In this document: piece by piece, positions 42,416 to 54,018 of the stretch
Numbering within the stretch: position 1 is the first letter of the stretch
Layout: each line of letters starts with the position of its first letter
NCBI GenBank assembly: GCA_050084515.1
Contig: CM114273.1
Coordinates: 43,834,001 to 43,898,000, forward strand
Direction of reading: 5' to 3'
Length of the DNA stretch: 64,000 bases
From: Blasia pusilla
Taxonomy: Eukaryota > Marchantiophyta > Marchantiopsida > Blasiales
Notes under the pieces: model-generated
Databases searched by the model: none
Told to the model about the DNA's origin: nothing
What the model saw: the letters and a program-made list of their open reading frames with translations, nothing else
Position numbers and translations under genes: made by a program

Positions 42416-43052
42416 CACCGTAGGAACGCTAAGACTACAAATGCCAAAGTCGGCGGTTTTCATTCCTTTCCTAGACTGAGCATGAGGCTGCCTGACCGGA
42501 GTGGTTCGGGCTGGGGGCAGTGCGGGCAGGCAGGAACGAACTCTGGGCCTCTGGCTCGGAGGGGAGCCGCTGATCGACACCTCATGGCCCACCATGATTG
42601 CCCGGACACGTCCCGACTCCCAAGCGTTCCAAGGAAAGGGCTCCGTAACTCCGTAACTCTCAGTTCTCGGAGTCAGTTCCACGCGTCATCTTCATTCGTT
42701 CAGATGAGTTAGATCCTGTTCTCCCCTGCCGCCGTCGAGTCTTCATCACTTGGTGGGGAGGTCACGAGCGCACGCACTCGTGTCAACGACTGGACCGCGA
42801 TGGAATCCATCGTTCTTCGACGTGTCAACGACTGGAGTCCGCGGAATCCATGATTCCTGGCGGTCGTGTCAGCAACAAGGTCGTCCCTCCCAGGTGTCTA
42901 GAGACTTTCACCACCTGGTCCCGTGTGAAGCGGTACCCGGTCCCCCGTCCGATTAAGTCCTTATCGGATTTAATCGGACGGTCTAAAAATAATGGCAACA
43001 AAAAATTATGACTTGTGAAAATCTATATTATTTCAAAATTACCAACCAATGT
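42416..43052. other. GC-richer intergenic DNA without a recognised gene
   Basis: Contains repeated CGTGTCAACGACTGGA (42779 and 42820) with GGAATCCAT words, a small direct duplication, and a short inverted repeat around TCCGATTAAG...CTTATCGGATTTAATCGG near 42947-42976. No coding signal. Confidence 0.4.
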
Positions 43053-43105
43053 GATAATTATTTTCTCCCTACTCCTTTGAGAGGGGTAGGGAGAAAATAA
43101 TTATC
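43053..43105. repeat. 24 bp inverted repeat with one mismatch
   Basis: GATAATTATTTTCTCCCTAC-TCCT pairs with AGGGGTAGGGAGAAAATAAT-TATC around a 5-base loop (TTGAG). Fourth hairpin of this tight-loop kind in the window. Confidence 0.9.
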
Positions 43106-45924
43106 GAATGCGCGTGTAAGACATGTGGATAAGTTAGATGGCGAGAGAAAAAGAAAAGGAGAACTTGTAAGGATAGTAACACTTGACGATTGTGTTATGA
43201 ACATGACGTTACGTAGGAAATGGATTTTAGTGGTGACCTTACGATGAATCGTTTAAAAATTCTTTGTTATAGTGTCTTCTTCATACATAGCATATTTGGT
43301 GACCCTCTTTGCAAGATCCCTTGGGATGTGATGCAACCTTGCCACTAGTTACAAAACTTCTTTCCCACACGGCACATCCATTGACTCTCTTTGTTAGATC
43401 TCTTTAGATCTTATCTCACCATTGGATCCGATATCTCTTTTATATACCCTGCGACTTCTCCCTCAAAACCGTCCATTTTTCTTACGTTCATCACATCTGG
43501 TTTCCCTTTCCCATAGATCCCCACAATTTTGAAACTTCCTTATCTCACTTTAATCAACATTTCATACCTATACACTTTTTATACTCTCGTTTTTTAGAAT
43601 CTTTCACATGATTTTCATATCATACATTCTTATGGTTACAATCCTTGCTCTAGATTGAGTCATGTCTTTCTACTAACATTCTAGTAGTTAGAACCCCTAC
43701 TCTAGCTTTGGTCATATCCTTCCAACTTTCATTCATATGTTAGCTTTTTTTTAGCCCAACAATAGCATACATGCATGGATTTGATTCAAACCTTATCGGA
43801 TACAAAGAGTGTTTGTGTTTCTCTTTGCAAGGCCCGCACAATAATTTTAGGTCAAAGTGTGAGAAATCATCGAGGCAGAATTTGGTATTGACTCTATGGT
43901 CATTGTTAGCTCGCACAGCTCTAACATGGAAGAAATTTAGTGTCTAAAATCAAGGACCCTTATTTGCAATATATCAAAGAAAATTGGTGCCCTAGTTTAG
44001 CTCATCAACAATTGGAGAAAAATTTACAATATGTTGAAAAGATGTTTATCCCATTAGATTGGGTCCTAAATAATGGTGAAAACCTATGAAGATGCCAAGG
44101 TTGAACTGTGACCTTTACCGATAATTGGAAATCTACAGATTGTGACATAGAGAACGCAAGAATAGTCAAGTGAATCACAAAAAATGCCAGAATTTGGAAC
44201 TTAGTGAAAAGCTAGTTGAGGCTCTTGTATAGAGCCTTTGACCAAATTTTTCCTTGCATCATGAACATTCACTAAGGATATTTTATTTGCATGGGGATGC
44301 ACACAAAATCTAGCTCCAAAATATGCATTGGGTTATGTCGCATTCAGTGTTTGCTTCTTGAAGGAAAAAATTTCCATTTTTTGAGACCTTTCCAGTTGAA
44401 AATAATCGATTGTTGCAAAACCAAGTTGAACAAATTTATGGTAACAAACATTCACTTTCAAGATATTCTCGACAATCTTTTGGACACGGCTCTACTTTTA
44501 CACAAAATGCTTTGGATAAAAAATTTCTCACATAAAAAATGAAATAGGCTAGACTCTTCATGACATCTATAGAGCCAAGGTCACTTATAGAGCTAACCAA
44601 ATAGAATTACCAATTTCCACTTCGTCTTTAACATCTCCACAAACCACTTAAATATTGCAAAACTTACCATTTACACACTAATACCCTTTCCCACATTGAA
44701 AATCCTTGAGAACAAGATGCAATACTCCTAAGATGGGACCCTATTTCCCAATATAGCTAAAGTCCAAATTCCAACTCTGAATGTTTAGAGTCAAGGCCCC
44801 TATTTTGCAACCCAAAAAAACTCGGTGCTATTATTCATAAATAAGTAAATAAGTCTGACGAACTTGAAAAATCTTGTAAAGATACCCATCTCACTTGATC
44901 GAGTCCTTCAATTATGGCACAGACCTTACAATCATGTCGGAGATCCTAAACACATTATGATCTTTATGGGTAAGGGAAAGTCTACCACCGCCAAGAACCG
45001 GTTACCGGGACTCAAACATAATCGACATTGGTTGTAAAAGGTGATGGTTCCCATACGTGTTTTACCGATTTGAAATCTATGTTCACAGAAGGGTCAACGG
45101 CCCGAGAAGTTAGAGTCTTGGAAATCATCCGACCCTTATTATATCTGCCAATAGTTTTGATGATTGAGAATAAAAGTAATCAAAAATTTTAGAGAGTAAA
45201 AGAGATTAGGAGGGGTTGTAATGGGAGTTAGTAAAGGTTAGTAAGGATTTTAGTAGGGCTTTCAAGTTAATTTTTTGAGTAAAAGAATGGAAAACTAACA
45301 TGGAGACCTATTATCCGCTGGACTGAAATTTTCTCCACCGACATAAAACTAGACATAGGAAAAAAACCCTATAGAAACCGGACTAGATCACATTTTAAAA
45401 AGACAAATAGACATATATGTATGGTTAAAAAAGAATGGACGAAAAGTAACCGTCTGAGTCTTGCAAGTTACCACAGTTCTCACGCGGAAGCAAGCAGCGT
45501 AGATATGGTCAACTTCACCAGCGAACCCTTCATCCTCACGCATCGGTGGATCCACCATCTGTGATCAAGTTTGCTTTTCGGTAGACAGTGACATAAGAGA
45601 ACGTCTTGCGTCTGTTTCTAAAATTATGTGATTCCGAAATCTTTCTACACTAGTTGTATAGTCACGGAGAGGAACCATTTCTAGTGGGTCTCCGAACCCA
45701 AGAATTGCATGGTGAATATACCAGGAGTTGGTTCGCGTCAAGTCGATGCAACAACATTAAGGGGAATGACGTCTTTTGTTCGCCACAATATTTGTAATGC
45801 TTCCAGTCCGACGACATAGTAACTATAGTGTACGTGACCAACATACAAGACTGCATGGGTTAAGCCAAAAGGAGCTTCGGCGTGCTCCACATCGTCACGT
45901 GCCAATGGGTCACGGACGCTCGCG
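43106..45924. other. AT-rich intergenic DNA, nothing recognised
   Basis: Scanned on both strands for retroelement, transposase, rRNA and tRNA motifs without success. The open frames are short and have intergenic composition. Confidence 0.5.
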
Positions 45925-46167
45925 CCTATTCATCCTTATGTTAAGTTGTGGAGGGTGAGAGTCGAGTTAAATGGTGAGGGACGCTCACGCAAAAAATGAA
46001 TCCGCCACCCGAATTCGAACACACGAATTGTTGTTCTGAGGGGGAGGAGTTGCCCATTGTGCTAGAGTCTCCTGCACAACAAAAAAGAGAACGAAAAAAA
46101 AATTGAACTTTATTTTACAACAGAATTTCACCGAGGGATTGGATTAGAAAACCCGAGGATGAATAGG
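45925..46167 (-). mobile_element. Small element with CCTATTCATCC inverted ends and tRNA-like internal boxes
   Basis: The ends are CCTATTCATCCTTATGTTAA and, inverted at 46167, CCTATTCATCCTCGGGTTTT. On the minus strand the interior reads GAGACTCTAGCACAATGGGC (46054-46073), a good match to the A box of a tRNA-type RNA polymerase III promoter. About 40 nt later comes GTGTTCGAATTCGGG (46009-46023), which matches the B box. It may be a SINE trapped between, or part of, a short inverted-repeat element of about 243 bp. The sister at 32179-32411 has a recognisable A box (TCTGGCATAGTGG) but a decayed B box. Confidence 0.65.
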
Positions 46168-47394
46168 CACAAGGCGCAGGACCCGTCTACACATCCCCTT
46201 CTCCAAAGTCCTAGTTTGGTATGGTGTTTTTTCTTTCGTTTGGATGTTAAACTGTTAAGAGTTTTTTACTTCATTTTTTTTCAAGAGGCTTATCTATATT
46301 ATTTTTGGAGAGTGCTTTCTTGATTTTTCTTACATGTGGAAATTGGGCAGCAAGAAAATGTTTCCCATATTTTGTGCAGGGAAAAAAAACAGAATTTGTG
46401 TGCAACATCATTAATCCCTTCATTACCGTACTTGGCACGAATTGTAAACTGGTCCATTTTATTTCAATTCTTTTGCAAATACTTTGGTGCTTAGTCCCCT
46501 TATTAATATTGCATGAATATAGTCATTTTCTCATATTTTTTAAAAATTGAAAGGTAGGAAGGAGTCTTCTATGACTTCATGTTCCACACTAGTTTCTCTT
46601 TGAGTTTATCTTTGCCCACTACTGCTTACAACTTACAAGATAAACATTCCCATGAATTTGGGATGAATCTCTAATAATGCGTTGAACCACCTATAAAATT
46701 TTAATATCTCACTTCTCAAAAGGAGTGCATTCACTTTAGAAAACTTTTATGTGATTTATTGGAAAGAGCCATGCAATCCCATTTTCATGGAGTTTGTGAT
46801 AAAAATTCCATGAAAAATAGTATCAAAAGCCATATGTTGGAGACCTCATGATGTAATTTCGATTCCTCGGAAAGAAAATACGAGTTCAAGAGTATTCTTA
46901 TATTAAGGATATTGGGGTCAAATATTATGGGAAACTAATTATGTAGTATAAAAAATGTTGATGTGATGTACGAAGTCTTGAAAGTGACTATGTTTTTCTT
47001 GGAAAATAATGAGCATCCAAGAACATAGTCAAAATATTTTCTTATTAAAAAAATTGGTTAAAGAATTTTCTTTTCCTTATCTTGCCTAAAAATTTCCCAT
47101 TATAAAAGTTTCCTTGAAAAAAGATATTTTGGAAAAATTCCAAATATTTTTCCTTTCAAATTAGATATTATACCTTGATTCTATAGAAAATATATTGACC
47201 TTATTATAAAATTATAAATATTTAATGAAGAATTTTTCAAGCTTATCTAATTTTTCTGTTAAATTGTATGGTTTCACTGTGGCCATTACCAATAAAACCT
47301 ACAAGTACTACTCTAATACAAAAATGATATAAGTTTCCTATAGAGTTTCATCTGTGTAAGATTGTGATCTAGATCCTATGATTACCAAGATTGC
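46168..47394. other. AT-rich intergenic DNA, nothing recognised
   Basis: No coding capacity beyond short frames; no repeat shared with other parts of the window was noticed. Confidence 0.5.
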
Positions 47395-47672
47395 ATATGG
47401 ACAAAGTCTATGTCCACGGACATGTCCATGTTTGTGGACTTACGCCCATTCTATATATAGTTGCACAAAAATGGACAAGTTTGGACATGGATTGCAAAAT
47501 ATGAGGCCCATACTAATAGTTCATGGTGGAAGATAGGGCAAGGGCGATCGGGGCAATAAGAAGGGAGGGAATTTACTCAATTGAGGTGGGAGGAGGAAGG
47601 AATGAGAAAGTGCAGATCATGAAGGCAAGTGGGGGAGGGGAATGAGAGAAAATTAGGAGATGGGGCCCACAC
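47395..47672 (+). mobile_element. Family D short repeat, left of the solo LTR
   Basis: Starts with the ATGTCCACGGACATGTCCATG block and a CTATATATAG box, continues GCACAAAAATGGACAAGTTT, and ends GGGGCCCACAC at the LTR insertion. The interior matches the inverted copy at 31604-31880 and the sequence at 48790-48925 (GGAGGAAGAAAC, GATCATGAAGGCAAGT). Confidence 0.65.
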
Positions 47673-48702
47673 TGTCGTACGCCTACTCTCCTTGAACGTT
47701 AATCTTGTTGTTCCGGAAGCGTGCGTTCAGTAGGTCACGCTCTCAACGCTGATCTGCATCCAAACACGCACTCTGGTTAGTCGGGTCTTGGATCAATCAG
47801 CGGGCTAACCTTTCGAGTTCTCATCTCGGCCTCTCCTCAAGCTCAACCTTCCTAGTTTTGCGGTTTACAACACGGGCAAGTCTCAAAAGACTTAGGACAG
47901 ACTTTCTGGTCGGTTCAGAAACCTCAAACGGCATTTCGCACCTAGCGGTTCCAACTGTCCGATGGATATCCAATGAGTCCCTAACCAAGACTTGCACAAA
48001 GTGAATCTCGGGTTGGAATCCAAGTGTGGCGTACAAAGTCCACTCCCTTGGATCACGTTTGGGTTCCGAGTTCCAACGCCAAACTCCCGTTCCATCCCGT
48101 GCCTCTAAGACGTCGTTTGACGCTCAAAGTGGGAATTCGTGTTCTAAGACATCTTGGAGAGACTCCTCCCTTTCTAGTACTTCTAGGGATCTTCGAGGTC
48201 CCCCTACCTTTAGGGAAAGACACCCGGGCCTCTCCAATTGGCCCTCAACCCGATTGCTCTCACAGTCATTTTTGGCCAATATCTCAGTCTGTACTTATCC
48301 GTTTGCTGAGATATTTGGTGCGTTGGAAGCATCTCAAGATAATCTTTCCAACGCGCCCTTTCTTGTCCCAAAAAAATCTTGGGTTTAAATGTTATGGTCT
48401 AAAACACAGTCAAATTCCCCAAACGCTAGTCGTGTTCCAAAACTGGTTCTCACCTCCTTGACAACCAACCTTCCGAGACTCAACTCATCTCAAGTGTTGG
48501 TTTGCGTTTGGTCTAGGTTTCCTGGTTGAGATCACTAACGTACGAAATGCACAACTCTGTTCCGCGTTTCGTCTCTTGGACTTTTCCAAGAGACCTTTCC
48601 AAACGCCTCTCCAAAGCGCAAACATCGCAGCGTGAGTCCACTTGAGTTCTGATGTTCCGCTTGGCGCCTATTCGGTGTTGTTTGGTTATGAGGGTCGCGA
48701 CA
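47673..48702 (-). mobile_element. Solo LTR of chromovirus family A with CACAC target duplication
   Basis: In plus orientation it starts TGTCGTACGCCTACTCTCC and ends GAGGGTCGCGACA, flanked by CACAC at 47668-47672 and 48703-48707. Length 1030 bp. It corresponds along its whole length to the LTRs of the element at 54019-60138, for example CACGCTCTCAACGCTGATCT and AAGCTCAACCTTCCTAGTTT. The short frames inside are incidental. It inserted into or beside a family D repeat. Confidence 0.93.
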
Positions 48703-48958
48703 CACACGGTACAAAAAACGTAATATAAATTAGTGTTCAAATAATCTCTATTTTGATCCCTATCCTTTCTCCACTTCTCTACTTTGTGAAAGGCAAGAGA
48801 AGGGTGGGCATGGCAATAAGGGGAGAAGCAGTATATTTGGGAGGAGGAAGAAACAAGAAAGTGTGGATCATGAAGGCAAGTTCGGGGGATGATAAAGAAG
48901 GAAGATATGGGGCCTAGATGGACAAAGTTTGTGGACTTACGTTTTTCGTACCGTGCGT
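48703..48958. mobile_element. Short inverted-repeat element next to the solo LTR
   Basis: CACACGGTACAAAAAACGTAA at the left, and TTACGTTTTTCGTACCGTGC at the right (48937-48956), are inverted repeats of about 21 bp. The inside resembles family D (GGCAAGAGAAGGGTGGGCAT, GGAGGAAGAAACAAGAAAGT). It may be one MITE whose left end was used by the LTR insertion. Confidence 0.5.
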
Positions 48959-49056
48959 GAAAATAATTATAAACCTTGAAGGCTTATTATTGTTTCTTAG
49001 GCATACAAAATCATAAGAAACAGTAATAAGCCTTCAAGGTTTATAATTATTTTACA
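48957..49056. repeat. Near-perfect inverted repeat, 43 bp arms
   Basis: The left arm (48957-48999) starts GTGAAAATAATTATAAACCT and the right arm (49013-49056) ends GGTTTATAATTATTTTACAC. About 1-2 differences, 13-base loop. It begins exactly where the previous element's right terminal repeat ends. Confidence 0.92.
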
Positions 49057-49319
49057 CGCTAAAAAGGTATTAGGAAAGTTTTCTTTTTCTTTTTCCTTCA
49101 AAATGAAAGGTAGAGGTAGGAATCATGGAATGAAGAGGTGGAAAGGGGAACTTCAAAACAAGAAGAAAATCAAAACAAGGAAGAGGAGTCAAGTAAAAGC
49201 GATATAGATAAAAGAAATTAGGTGGAAATTTTTAAAAGATGCTTCGCACCAAACAGTATTTATCATCATGAATAGGAATTTGTCTTTGCAATTTCAAATA
49301 TGCGATGTAATCATGATGG

Positions 49320-49410
49320 ATGCATAAAAATGGACAAGTCCGTCCCTATGACGCAAAAAGTTTGGACATGCCCATGGACATGGATTAAAAAAGGCAGGGT
49401 CCATACTTTT
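49320..49410 (+). repeat. Family D repeat, partial copy
   Basis: Contains AAAAATGGACAAGTCCGTCC, TTTGGACATGCCCATGGACA and TGGATTAAAAAAGGCAGGGT, parallel to 47464-47520. The rest of the family consensus is not detectable downstream. Confidence 0.55.
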
Positions 49411-51334
49411 AGTTCATGTGTTTTTAACTTTACTTCTTCCCACCTCGTTTATACCTTCCTTCTTTCATTTGGAAAAGCTCCCATTCCTTCTTAACTTCAG
49501 AAGAAAAGAAAACAACCTACTCCCTCCTTTAATTCCCTATAAACCACTGATGTTTAAATCTTTTCATCATTAAGGTTCAAAAATCATCCCATCCCTCCCA
49601 CTTTCTTTTTTCAGCAATAAAAATTAAAAGAAAAATTATGACTTATCTTATTCAAGTCTCCATCTTCTTGTTACCCCCAACTATGAGCCCCAAATGTTTT
49701 TGGACCTTTTTCCTTTCTTTTTCTCCTCGTCATATGTAATGTTAAGTCTCTTATCGTGTCAAATCTTCTTTTTGTGCTGGTCTACTTTCCCACTGCCTCA
49801 CTTTTACCTTACGTCATGAGGGAGCGTACTAGTTTTGAAAGAAGAATATCCATTCCTTTTTAAACCTAAAATTCATACCACTCCTTGAAAATTGATGATG
49901 AGTACTCAAATAAAGTGAACATGCACTTTGGCCTTGTAGATAGTACTTCTTCCATATCTGACAACACTTATTATCCTACTTCTCATCTACTTCATGAAGA
50001 GAATATGGATTATTTGACCATTGAGTCTTTAACTAATCCTACTTCGTATCACGTGGAACCAAGGGATCATAGGCACATGCCAACAAGGAAATAGGTCTTC
50101 AATTCTCCACAAGCTAGCCAAAATTTTGTACTGCATATTAGTGAAATTGATCCCTTTTTACAATGTATGAACTCATAAGCCAATGCAAGATCTTCATTAT
50201 GCAATTGATAAAGACTTTAGCATTCGTATAGCCAATTCAAATCATTTTCTAATCTACAATGTATTTTGAAGCTAGACTAAGACTATGCTTTTCAATTTTG
50301 TATTGAACTTCAAAGTTGGGGACTGAGCCAACTATTGTTTGCATATGGAACATGTAACTTTTGGGTTCATTTTTTCTCAATCATCTCATACTTCGGATTT
50401 TTGGGGGGAGGGGGGGCCAGGGGAGGACGTGTGAGCTCATTGAAGGAATAGTTGATCTCATCTTAATTCTGTCGCGTGGTGATTAGTAGTGATTCAATAG
50501 AGTCAAAGTAAATAAAATTAAGGGATTTGGACATTGAAATTAAATTTACTTTTTCATTCAAGAGTAAAAAATAATAATTGACTTTCTTGTCCCTAACATC
50601 TATGGTATTACTGTTAGGTAAGACTTTAAGATATATTTTGATTTAGAATTATCAGTTTCACTGATTCTCCAATTTTTTTCAAATTTTGGAATCCTTTAAA
50701 GCATATATACTCACATACATACTAAGAAATGATATTTTTCATAAGAGGAATAGTGAGATATTAAAGATAATGAGTTAACCCAACCAATCATTTTTTACAT
50801 AAAGTTATTCCGCTTAGAATCCACAAAAAGGTCTATCATCTTATCATAATGATATCCTATGAAAATCGCGCGGATCCTTTGCAGGCTGCAAGCCAAGAGC
50901 CCGCCAAGAGAGAGTCGGCACAGCAAGCAAACCGCGCCCAACCATGGGCGTGGCCCAATCCTGCCTAGGAGGCTCCATACCACATGGAGGACAAGGCATG
51001 CTAGTGGCATGGCAAGGGGGATACTAGTTCATCCAAACGATACCCCAACGGGGTGGATGTTTGGAGTGATGGGCCGATGGGAGTATCGTGAGTAGGGGGA
51101 ATGTTGTAGCATCCATGCGCCTCTAGATGTGTGGACTATGCTTGGCTCCCACCTAACAATGCCTTGACCGTCCTAGTCCATGACACAGTGTCACTCCTCT
51201 TTGAGAATGAGCACAAGTTCGGAATGTGAAAAATCCAAAAAGGTCTCCATTTTCGCCCGCAAGGGAGGGATAAGGTTGCGTGGGGATAGGCGCACAATAA
51301 CACTTCCTTGCCGTCGTGATGATGGATATGGCTA
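49411..51334. other. Intergenic DNA, mostly AT-rich
   Basis: A G-run (GGGGGGAGGGGGGGCCAGGG) lies at 50402-50421. 50860-51130 is GC-richer with no recognisable domain. Reading frames overlapping the 18S relic from 51136 on are shadows of rRNA sequence. Confidence 0.45.
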
Positions 51335-51905
51335 TCCCATAATCCCAACCAAGGAAGGCAGCAAGCGCGCAAATTACCCAATCTCGACATGGGGAAGTAG
51401 TGACAATAAATACCAATCCTTGGTTTTTACAAGTCTAATAAGTGGAATGAGTACAATGTAAATCCCTAAACATGGATCCATTGGAGGGCAAGGGTGGTGC
51501 TAGTAGCCGCGAGAATTCCAACTCTAATAGCCTATATTTAAATTTTTGCAATTAAAAAAGCTTGTAGTTGGTACTTTGTGTGCACTGGTCTCTCCTTCCT
51601 TTTGGTTGGGGACGCATTTGTGGCCTTAAGTGGATGGGATGTGGAGTCAATGAATCGATGATGTTACTTTGAAAAAAATAGAGTGCTAAAAGCAAGCCTA
51701 TGCTTTGTATACATTAGCATGGCATAATGCAATGGGACTCTGGTCTTATCCGACTAATCTTCAAGACCGAAGTGATAAGTAATAGGGATAGTTTGTGGCA
51801 TTGTCAAAGGTGAAATTCTTAGATTTATGAAAGACGACCTTTTGCAAAAGCATTTTCCAAGGAATTTTTTCATTAATCAAGAATGAAAGTATCAAGACTC
51901 ATATT
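51335..51905 (+). pseudogene. Nuclear 18S rRNA fragment (relic)
   Basis: Matches the middle of eukaryotic 18S rRNA in order and spacing: CCAAGGAAGGCAGCAAGCGC, GCAAATTACCCAATC, GTAGTGACAATAAATA, AATGAGTACAATGTAAATCC, GGATCCATTGGAGGGCAAG, AATAGCCTATATTTAAATTT, AAAAAGCTTGTAGTTGG, AATTAGAGTGCT-like, AAAGCAAGCCTATGCTT, GGTGAAATTCTTAGATTTAT, GAAAGACGA and TTTTCATTAATCAAGAATGA. Many differences are C to T or G to A and the V4 region is shortened, so it is a decayed insert and not a working rRNA. No 5.8S or 28S sequence flanks it. Confidence 0.93.
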
Positions 51906-54018
51906 CTCCTCATATAATTTTCTATTAAGAAGCCATTATTTTGGGCTTTGAAATCAAAGTACGAATTTCTTTATGTAAAGTATTCAACTTATAATGTGTA
52001 AACCCTACAATGGGCTCATTTTTTTTCATGATGCTATTTGTTGATAAATCCAAACTCAAGTTAAGTTGCACGATGAGAGAGAGCATGGAACATGTCATGG
52101 CACTAATGCTAGTAAAAAAATGCACAACTTCATACTAACCTTAAGAGGAAGTAAGTATAGCCATTTGCAAGGATGGATGGATCAACAATATGGACCAACA
52201 AATGTTTAGCCAAGTTAGGCGTCATACAACTAGTTACGAAAGACAAGGATTAAAAAGACAACCATGAGATGCCAATGGTATGTGTCTAGACGAGCACTAG
52301 CCATATCACATGCAAAAAAAGCTTAAAATTCCATAATCATGGGGAAGTCAAGATGTGCAAAATCTTTCATCAGACTCTCCCAAAATAATTTTGGGATTAA
52401 CTAGTCAAACACATACTTGCGAGATATGCACCAAGTTTGGGTTATGGATAACAACCAAGGATACGTGATGGATGTGGGGAAAATGGGGGTTCCCGAGGAA
52501 AACCCCAAATTTACCTATTGAGAGGGGCCCTCTCTCCCCCCCCCTATTTGCTCGAGTCATGGAAAGGGATTAAAAATATTTTATGTTTGGACCTTGTTTC
52601 AAGTTTAAGTTTAAAAACGGTTCGTGATGCACCTTCAGAAAGTAGCAGCCGCACTCTCGTGAGATGAGTGATTGGAGATGGACTTCCTATGAAATAGAAT
52701 ATACCTAGGGGGACTCGAAACCGATTAGTGTTTATCACTACACCAACTTACTTATAAAGCGCTCGATTGGTTGGGTTTTGGAAACTCGACCCAAATCTTT
52801 TGCTCATAAGATTTAACGGTATGATCTCTTCCAAGCTAGCGAGGAGGAATACAGGTTGAACATTGAGATGTCTTTGGTGATAAGTGTTACAAGGGCACAA
52901 CTTAAAAGAAAATAATTGGATTCTAGTAATTGAGTGAAATTTTCTTTGAGCAATGAAAATCATTAAGAACACTTGGTGATTGAGGGGGGAATGTTTTTGA
53001 AATTTATGTTCTCCTAGTAAAAATTTTTTATAAATTTTACTACAAAGATCTTTTAACTCTATTTTATATATGAATTAAAAATGATCGACACCAAATATTA
53101 CACCACATTCCACTAGATTTTCCAATAATAGAGATTGGAATATAAGAAAAGATCATATCATTACTTTGCCCTAACTTGGAAAATAAGACACTCAAGAACT
53201 CTTCATCTTTATTATCCCTACTTTGCAACCTAAATTTTTTGAAGGAATTGTAGCAATTTCTACTTGAGAATTACAACTCACTTAATACCCTACATAAATC
53301 TAAAGGTCATCCTCAACACATTCACCCATATGTGAGAATTGTCCCACGCTCTAGTTTTGGGCACCATTCTACATTAAGTTTTTCTCCTCCTGAAGTGTAC
53401 CTTAAATTCCATCCAACTTACCTCTATGCATTTAAATCAACACTAGTTTATCACACTTAGAAGTTCAATCAACTTTATGCATATTTCAACCTACCTACTT
53501 CTCTCATATGCTCAACCAAAAACTTCATCTTGTAGACTTCACTTGGCAAGGTATTTTTCATTCATCGTAAGATAGTTTTTTCTTAGCACTTCACATTGTC
53601 AATTCTTTCTATATAATAGAATGTAGTATATTTTTTCATATCAACTCAAACACGTTTTCCTTTTTGAATGGTTTTTTCCCATTGAACTTTCCCTTTTCCT
53701 AATATTATTCTTCCTCTTGAACCTATTTTCTTTTCTTCATGTTATTTTTCCTATTGAACCCTTTCTATTTTCCTAAGGATAATTTTCCCATGAAACCTAT
53801 TTTATTTTCTTAATAGTAATTTTCCTATTTAAGCCTTTCATCTTGCTTCCTGTGGAAGCTTTTCTTATTTTCTTACTATTATTATCCCAATTGAAACCAT
53901 TTTCTTTTCTTAAGGTTTTGTTTCGATTATCGAACCCGTTCTTATGGTTTATTTTCTATTTCCTTAGGATAGAATTCTTCCCCTCTAGATAAGAAGAAAG
54001 AAAAAAATCATCCCCTCT
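51906..54018. other. AT-rich intergenic DNA, nothing recognised
   Basis: Includes C/T-rich stretches (53580-53990) with repeated TTTTCCTATTGAACC-like words, about six loose repeats of a 40-50 bp pattern (TTTTCCCATTGAACTTTCC, TTTTTCCTATTGAACCC, TTTTCCTATTTAAGCC). No coding signal. Confidence 0.45.

Noticed and set aside
46009-46073. A functional tRNA gene
   Set aside because: A- and B-box-like sequences are present, but no acceptor stem pairing or anticodon arm can be formed convincingly.
51136-51461. Overlapping protein frames on both strands
   Set aside because: They largely overlap the 18S rRNA relic, which explains the sequence.
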